Origin: Actinomycetes bacterium
Lineage (GTDB): Bacteria; Actinomycetota; Acidimicrobiia; Acidimicrobiales; Palsa-688
DNA: 9,902 bases
Reading direction: 5' to 3'
Assembly: GCA_021808425.1 (NCBI GenBank)
Contig: JAKBBS010000127.1
Coordinates: 1 to 9,902 of the forward strand
Part shown: positions 6,094 to 9,902 of the stretch, piece after piece
Layout: each line of letters starts with the position of its first letter
Position numbering within the stretch: position 1 is the first letter of the stretch
Notes under the pieces: generated by a model
What the model was told of the DNA's origin: nothing
The model's input: only the letters and a program-made list of their open reading frames with translations
Database searches by the model: none
Made by a program: the position numbers and the translations under genes

Positions 6094-6195
6094 CCTGCGT
6101 GCCCGACGAAGTTCTACCGCTCGGCCGATGCGTTGTGGGCCCCGAGTGTCGCACGCTTGATAGCACCCAAACGGATAGCCCAAGGAGGCTCAGCC

Positions 6196-6390
6196 ATGTT
6201 CTCAAATGCCCTCTACCGCAACGGACTTTTCAAGATTCCCATCGGCGTAGCGCTCGTGGTCTACGGGCTCGTCGGCGGCGCCGACAGCCGCGTGTCGCTT
6301 GTCGTCGGCGCCGCACTCGTCGTGTGGGGCGCCGTGCGCTTGCGTGGCGGGGTCCGTGACGATACCCGAAAAGGGACCCAGTGGCGATGA
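6196..6390 (+). CDS. small two-helix membrane protein of the ABC operon
   Basis: This 64-residue protein starts MFSNALYRNGLFKIPIGVAL. The ATG at 6196 is set by AAGGAGG 7 bp upstream; longer versions of the frame starting earlier have no such site. Two hydrophobic stretches (about 14-27 and 34-47), separated by a short GGADSR turn, predict two membrane helices. A charged tail RLRGGVRDDTRKG follows. I do not recognise the family. Its stop overlaps the ABC ATPase start as ATGA, so it is the first gene of the operon and probably co-translated with the transporter. A role as a transporter accessory or a signal link to the divergent sensor kinase is an inference from position only. Confidence 0.75.
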   Translation: MFSNALYRNGLFKIPIGVALVVYGLVGGADSRVSLVVGAALVVWGAVRLRGGVRDDTRKGTQWR

Positions 6391-7313
6391 GCGCAGTCAC
6401 GGTTGATCACCTGACCAAGTGTTTCGGAGACTTCGCGGCGGTCGACGACGTGAGCTTCGAGGTCCCCGATGGCCAAACTCTCGCGGTGCTCGGCCCGAAC
6501 GGCGCCGGCAAGACGACCACCTTGGAGTTGCTCGAAGGCTTCGTCGCTCCGACCGCCGGCACCGTCCGGGTCCTCGGCGCCGACCCCCACCGCGGTGATC
6601 GCGCCTGGCGGGCCCGCATCGGGCTCGTGCTCCAATCGACCAGCCTGGACGCCGAGCTCACCGTGGCCGACACGCTCAGCCTTTTCGCCGGGCTCTACCC
6701 GGCACCGCTGCGGGTAGGCGAGGTGCTCGAGCTGGTCGACCTCGCCGCCGACGCGCAGACCCGGGTCGGCGTCCTCTCCGGCGGCCAGCGACGCCGGGTG
6801 GATCTCGCCGTCGGCATCGTCGGTCGGCCCGACGTGTTGTTCTTGGACGAGCCGACCACCGGGCTCGACCCCGAGGCGCGTCGGCGGACCTGGGCGGGCG
6901 TTGGCAACCTGACCTCGGCAGGGACCACCGTGGTGCTCACCACCCACTACATCGACGAGGCCGACCATCTCGCCGATCGGGTGATCGTGCTCGCCGGCGG
7001 GCGCATCGTCGCCGACACCACCCCGGGTGAACTCCGCAGGAGAGGCGGCCCGAGCACCATCTGCTACCGGCTCCCCGACCACACCACGCCAGCCGACCTG
7101 CCCGCCGGGCTCGCCCGGCACCTCGACGGCATGCACCGCACGCTCGTCATCCGCAGCAACGACGTGGCCGCATCCCTGCGCGAGCTCATCGGCTGGGCCG
7201 ACCGCCGCCACCTCGACCTGGCCGGGCTCGAGGTCGGCCCGCCCAGCCTCGAAGACGCATACCTGGCCACCATCGGCGAGCCATCCACCTCGGAGGTCCA
7301 CTCCCATGACTGA
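6387..7313 (+). CDS. ABC-2 type exporter ATP-binding subunit
   Basis: This 308-residue cytoplasmic ATPase energises the permease encoded next. Motifs in order: Walker A GPNGAGKTT (36-44), Q-loop Gln83, signature LSGGQ (130-134), Walker B LFLDEP with TTGLD (151-161), and switch His187 in LTTHYIDEADHLADR. After about residue 215 it has the C-terminal extension typical of DrrA/CcmA-like drug and lipid exporters. The ATG at 6387 overlaps the previous stop; a GTG at 6381 closer to AAGGGA is an alternative and adds two residues. The gene overlaps the permease start by 8 bp. The substrate cannot be read from the sequence; antibiotic, peptide or lipid export are all common in this class. Regulation by the divergent two-component system is likely from context. 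Confidence 0.95.
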   Translation: MSAVTVDHLTKCFGDFAAVDDVSFEVPDGQTLAVLGPNGAGKTTTLELLEGFVAPTAGTVRVLGADPHRGDRAWRARIGLVLQSTSLDAELTVADTLSLFAGLYPAPLRVGEVLELVDLAADAQTRVGVLSGGQRRRVDLAVGIVGRPDVLFLDEPTTGLDPEARRRTWAGVGNLTSAGTTVVLTTHYIDEADHLADRVIVLAGGRIVADTTPGELRRRGGPSTICYRLPDHTTPADLPAGLARHLDGMHRTLVIRSNDVAASLRELIGWADRRHLDLAGLEVGPPSLEDAYLATIGEPSTSEVHSHD

Positions 7314-8181
7314 CACCGCTACCACCGCGGCGAGTCCCGTCGCTCACGCCGCTACCAACACCACCGCCGACGCCGCCAAGGCAGTCCGGCTCCCGATCGC
7401 GGGCCGGCTTTTGGTCGCCCAGATCGGATACCAGGTCCGCCTGCTCATCTCCTCGGGCCGGGCGATCGCCGTCGGTGTCGGGCTGCCGGTCATCTTGCTG
7501 GTGGCCTCCAAAGGCAAGGACACCCGACCCGACGTCGCCGGCTATGCCGTCTTCGGCCTCACCATCACCGCCTGGAGCACCTACGGTGTGCGCCTCGTCG
7601 CCGCAAGAGAAGATGGCGTCTTGAAGCGCTGGCGGGCCACCCCGCTGCCCAGGTGGTGCTACTTCCTCGGCCGGATCCTCGCCACCGCGCTCGTCGCCGT
7701 CACAGCCGGGGCGGTCACCGTCGCTGCCGCCCTCGTCTTCTACGGAAGCCACTTCGGCGACGGCCCGGACACGCAGCTCACCGTCACCGCAGCCCTCGCC
7801 ATCGTGGCCGTCCTCCTCCTCGGCGCGTTCGCCTGGGCGGCAGCTGCCACCGCGCTCACCAGTGTCATCCCTACTGTCGAGGCCGCCTTCCCGACGCTCA
7901 CCTCCATCTACTTCCCCGTGATCATCATCTCGGGCGTGCTGTTCACCAACATCAGCGAACCGCACTGGCTGTCCACGCTCGCCACCTACCTGCCCGCCCA
8001 TCCCCTCATCGACGCCGTAACCCACGCCGTCCGCCACGCCACGGGCGCCCCGTTCCTCCCGGTACGCGACGTGATCGTCCTAGCCAGCTGGGCCGCAGGC
8101 GGCCTGCTCGGCGCGATCGTCCTCTTCCGCTGGGAGCCACACCGGCCCACCCAGCGGCGAGCAGCTCGAATCCAGCAATGA
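7306..8181 (+). CDS. ABC-2 type exporter permease subunit
   Basis: This 291-residue membrane protein starts MTDTATTAASPVAHAATNTT. The N-terminus (to about 30) is Thr/Ala-rich and cytoplasmic. About six hydrophobic segments follow: near GRAIAVGVGLPVILLV, AGYAVFGLTITAWSTYGVRL, ILATALVAVTAGAVTVAAAL, ALAIVAVLLLGAFAWAAAAT, SIYFPVIIISGVLFTNI, and VIVLASWAAGGLLGAIVLF near the end. VLKRWRATPLPRWCYFLGRI is the coupling-helix region characteristic of ABC2_membrane permeases, and the LATYLPAHPLIDAV segment is also typical. GGAGG lies 9 bp before the ATG at 7306, which overlaps the ATPase stop. It forms the export channel with that ATPase. The basic C-terminal tail ends at 8181. The family call is secure; the substrate is unknown. 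Confidence 0.92.
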   Translation: MTDTATTAASPVAHAATNTTADAAKAVRLPIAGRLLVAQIGYQVRLLISSGRAIAVGVGLPVILLVASKGKDTRPDVAGYAVFGLTITAWSTYGVRLVAAREDGVLKRWRATPLPRWCYFLGRILATALVAVTAGAVTVAAALVFYGSHFGDGPDTQLTVTAALAIVAVLLLGAFAWAAAATALTSVIPTVEAAFPTLTSIYFPVIIISGVLFTNISEPHWLSTLATYLPAHPLIDAVTHAVRHATGAPFLPVRDVIVLASWAAGGLLGAIVLFRWEPHRPTQRRAARIQQ

Positions 8182-8223
8182 CTTGGCGTGTTGAGCGGGA
8201 CCGGTCCGGCAATCGAAAGAGAC

Positions 8224-8709
8224 GTGTCACCTTTCCCTCTCTCCCCCCCCATTCGCCTTGGGATCGTCTCTGGTGTCATCGCCACAGCGCTCCTGGCAAC
8301 CGGCTGTGCCCCCGCTGCCCCGGCGACCACAACGAGTGGCCACGAGCTACCCGGGACTGGCGACGAGCTCGAGTTGAGCGGCACCAAGTGGGTGCGCAGG
8401 CCCCCATGTGCATGGCCTACGGCGGTCAACTCCGCCACCATCCTCAAGTACAACGGGTTCGACAACAGCAACCCGGACACGGCATCGGCGTACAGGTTGC
8501 TGTTCTTCACCGTACAAGGCGGACTACGCATCACCCTATCCGGGCAGTTCCCAAACAGCCGCTACATGACCTTCGATGTCTACGACTCCCAAGGCGAGCC
8601 GTTCACCACCAACGGTGTCAGCTCGGCCTTGGCTGACCGGCGACTTCGTCCTCGGCGCCGATGGCCTCCGACGTCGGCGCATGGAGGAAGGTCACCGCCC
8701 AAGCGATGA
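8224..8709 (+). CDS. putative lipoprotein, C-terminal part probably frameshifted
   Basis: From a GTG at 8224 the protein begins MSPFPLSPPIRLGIVSGVIA, a signal peptide ending in the lipobox LLATGC, so it should be exported and lipid-anchored. An upstream GTG at 8188 in the same frame would give 173 residues but adds an unlikely leader. The central part, including NSATILKYNGFDNSNPDTAS and GQFPNSRYMTFDVYDSQGEP, looks like a genuine globular domain of a type seen in uncharacterised actinobacterial secreted proteins; I cannot name it. After SSALAD (about 8635) the frame turns Arg/Pro-rich, the mark of out-of-frame GC-rich DNA, while another frame briefly shows GDFVLGADG. A frameshift there is likely. 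It starts 7-43 bp after the permease stop and may have been co-transcribed with the exporter. A run of eight C lies at 8243-8250 in its signal region. Confidence 0.5.
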   Translation: MSPFPLSPPIRLGIVSGVIATALLATGCAPAAPATTTSGHELPGTGDELELSGTKWVRRPPCAWPTAVNSATILKYNGFDNSNPDTASAYRLLFFTVQGGLRITLSGQFPNSRYMTFDVYDSQGEPFTTNGVSSALADRRLRPRRRWPPTSAHGGRSPPKR

Positions 8710-9220
8710 GCGGATCAGGGAGCGTTGCCGCCCACCGAGGGCATCGCGTCCCATGGTGATGGCGGCTTCCCCAATGCTGAACGGCACCTGTCGGCTGTCA
8801 AGACAGCCAGTTCGAACGTATGTCGTCGTGATGCAGGCGAAGAGCCGCTGGTCGGTGGTCGTGAGACTGGCTCCTTCGACCTTTCGGAAGCGAGAGATGA
8901 CCGTCTCCTCGTCGCACCCCCACCGGCGAGATCTACCGGCGCGACGTCCTCGACGGCATCATCCACGAATACGACCGGGCTGCCTGAAGTCAGCACCCCA
9001 GGCCCGGGCAGCGCGTTCAACACGTTCGCCGTCCGCGACCATCCACAGCTTGGACGATACGCCGTCGGCTTCCATCACGTCCTACTCGAAGTGACCTGCA
9101 AAGCGCTCGTCCCATCCGCCGCTCCGACCGATCTCGGTCCCGGCAAAGCTCCCACGCACCTCCGACATCAAGTCCTTGGACCCTTCAGGACCACGTCTTC
9201 GGCGGGCCGAGTGACCTATC
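8710..9220. other. degenerate region without a supported intact gene
   Basis: Several frames are open here but none has a recognisable domain, a ribosome binding site or convincing composition. A short plus-strand frame at 8922-8987 ends TGEIYRRDVLDGIIHEYDRAA and stop. This faintly resembles the C-terminal tail of some actinobacterial transposases or integrases and may be a relic. A tight palindrome lies at 8793-8808. The region is probably decayed sequence between the lipoprotein and the toxin-antitoxin module. Confidence 0.45.
8793..8808. repeat. 7 bp perfect inverted repeat, 2 bp spacer
   Basis: ggctgtc, aa, gacagcc forms a compact 16 bp palindrome in the gene-poor stretch. It has the shape of a repressor operator but no gene start is placed sensibly beside it, so its meaning is open. 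Confidence 0.4.
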
Positions 9221-9223
9221 TTG

Positions 9224-9252
9224 TTGACGGTATAACCTCCTGACGGTATACT
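9224..9252 (+). promoter_or_regulatory. promoter and direct-repeat operator of the HigBA module
   Basis: A TTGACG -35 box (9224-9229), a 17 bp spacer and a TATACT -10 box (9247-9252) make a near-consensus housekeeping promoter. Transcription should begin about 9258-9260, on the ATG at 9259, so the toxin mRNA is probably leaderless; no Shine-Dalgarno is present. The 10 bp direct repeat tgacggtata occurs at 9225-9234 and 9241-9250, covering both boxes. It is a good candidate operator for repression by the antitoxin. Confidence 0.75.
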
Positions 9253-9258
9253 GATGCG

Positions 9259-9618
9259 ATGCCCTGGGAGCTTCTCGTCACCGAGGAGTTCGAGCGGTGG
9301 TGGGACGCGCTCACCGAAGAGCACCAAGATGCGCTGACGGCGCGCATCGCCATGCTTCGAGATCACGGCCCCGCTCTCGGTCGCCCGACGGTCGACACCA
9401 TCGCCGGAAGCCGGCTCGCCAACTTGAAGGAGCTGCGAGCCACGCTCGGCCGAGCGCACCTGCGTGTGCTGTTCGTCTTCGACCCGGCCCGGAGGGCGGT
9501 GCTGCTCGTAGGGGGCAACAAAGCCGGGCAGTGGCAGTCGTGGTACCGCCGGGCGATCCCGCAAGCAGAAGAGCTGTATGCCAGGCACATCGAGACGATG
9601 AGGAGGGATGAGCGATGA
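9259..9618 (+). CDS. higB: HigB/RelE-superfamily toxin (Gp49-like)
   Basis: This 119-residue protein begins MPWELLVTEEFERWWDALTE and includes LRDHGPALGRPTVDTIAGSR, NLKELRATLGRAHLRVLFVF and GGNKAGQWQSWYRRAI. The order (N-terminal strand, two helices, then the LKELR...LRVLFxFDPxR...LLxGGNKxG...WYxxxI core) is the pattern of the phage-derived Gp49-like/HigB branch of RelE-fold mRNA interferases. These cleave mRNA on the ribosome. It precedes its antitoxin, as in higBA operons (most type II modules have the antitoxin first), and overlaps it by 4 bp (ATGA). The strong promoter at 9224 begins transcription at or beside its start codon. No lesion is seen, so this is the one toxin of the window likely to be active. 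Confidence 0.85.
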   Translation: MPWELLVTEEFERWWDALTEEHQDALTARIAMLRDHGPALGRPTVDTIAGSRLANLKELRATLGRAHLRVLFVFDPARRAVLLVGGNKAGQWQSWYRRAIPQAEELYARHIETMRRDER

Positions 9619-9902
9619 AGCACTTCGAGGAGCTCGAGGCCGAGGTGATGATCGACCCGGCTCGCCGGGAGCGGGTGGAGCGCGAGCGGACCAAGGTCGT
9701 CGCCGAGCAGGTCCGAGATGCCCTCGGTGAGTTGCGCCGGGTGCGCCAGCTCACCCAGGTGGAGCTGTCCCGGACCATGGGCCGGCCCCAGTCGACGATC
9801 TCGCGGATCGAACGCGAGGGCGACATGCTGCTCTCGACGCTCGCCGCCTACGTCGAAGCCCTCGGCGGACATCTCGAGATCAACGCCGTCGTCGGCGGTC
9901 AG
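9615..9902 (+). CDS. higA: HigA-type XRE antitoxin, 3' end beyond window
   Basis: Ninety-six codons are visible, from MKHFEELEAEVMIDPARRER to the window edge without a stop. An N-terminal acidic and basic helix (1-35) is followed by an XRE/Cro-like HTH (about 36-90) with LRRVRQLTQVELSRTMGRPQ and STISRIEREGDMLLSTLAAY, then VEALGGHLEINAVV, the standard end of HigA proteins. Only a few residues are likely to be missing. The ATG overlaps the toxin stop (ATGA), and AGGAGGG lies 8 bp upstream inside the toxin gene, giving the antitoxin its own efficient initiation. It should bind the toxin and, through the HTH, the direct repeats at 9225-9250. Confidence 0.87.
   Translation, partial: MKHFEELEAEVMIDPARRERVERERTKVVAEQVRDALGELRRVRQLTQVELSRTMGRPQSTISRIEREGDMLLSTLAAYVEALGGHLEINAVVGGQ

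Noticed and set aside
6261..7325. Long minus-strand frame of 354 codons opposite the ABC ATPase
   Set aside because: Antisense shadow of a gene with all ABC motifs; no recognisable fold.
7186..8037. Minus-strand frame of 283 codons opposite the permease
   Set aside because: Gly/Asp/Glu-rich low-complexity translation typical of shadows in GC-rich DNA.
9082..9588. Minus-strand frame of 168 codons opposite HigB
   Set aside because: It crosses the strong promoter and the conserved toxin gene and shows no domain of its own.

Overview
The window is high-GC, arginine- and alanine-rich DNA with GTG/TTG starts and typical Shine-Dalgarno motifs. This points to an actinobacterial chromosome. The genus cannot be determined from the sequence alone. 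No rRNA, tRNA or CRISPR array was seen.

Layout. Positions 1-2110 are a strip of broken accessory genes. On the minus strand lie a VapB antitoxin with an internally deleted VapC, then an AbrB-type antitoxin with a VapC carrying an in-frame stop. On the plus strand lie the tail of a LuxR-type helix-turn-helix regulator with a one-base frameshift, a perfect 3 x 20 bp tandem repeat, and a Fic-domain fragment. A possible IS21 transposase scrap follows on the minus strand. Positions 2128-3938 hold an intact DinB-family gene and, overlapping its start, an MFS exporter gene that has decayed through a homopolymer frameshift, a Trp-to-stop change and an apparent internal deletion.

Positions 4135-8181 are the well-preserved core. 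A NarL-type response regulator and its sensor kinase (minus strand, overlapping by 4 bp) are divergent from a small membrane protein, an ABC ATPase and an ABC-2 permease (plus strand, start and stop codons overlapping). The intergenic region carries a perfect 14 bp inverted repeat and a 9 bp direct repeat. The simplest reading is a two-component system controlling an adjacent exporter. Positions 8188-8709 encode a lipoprotein-like ORF that appears to lose its frame near the C-terminus. A degenerate stretch of about 500 bp follows, in which no intact gene is supported.

The right end (9224-9902) is an apparently intact HigBA-type toxin-antitoxin module, toxin first. It has a near-consensus promoter, direct-repeat operator candidates and a probably leaderless toxin mRNA. 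The antitoxin runs off the window.

Overall this is a conserved TCS/ABC locus flanked by a graveyard of toxin-antitoxin, mobile and transporter genes. I found no clear evidence of a wholly new system. The most interesting points are the density of independently inactivated toxins beside still-open antitoxins, the tandem repeat at the end of the LuxR remnant, and the structured regulatory region at 6029-6093.
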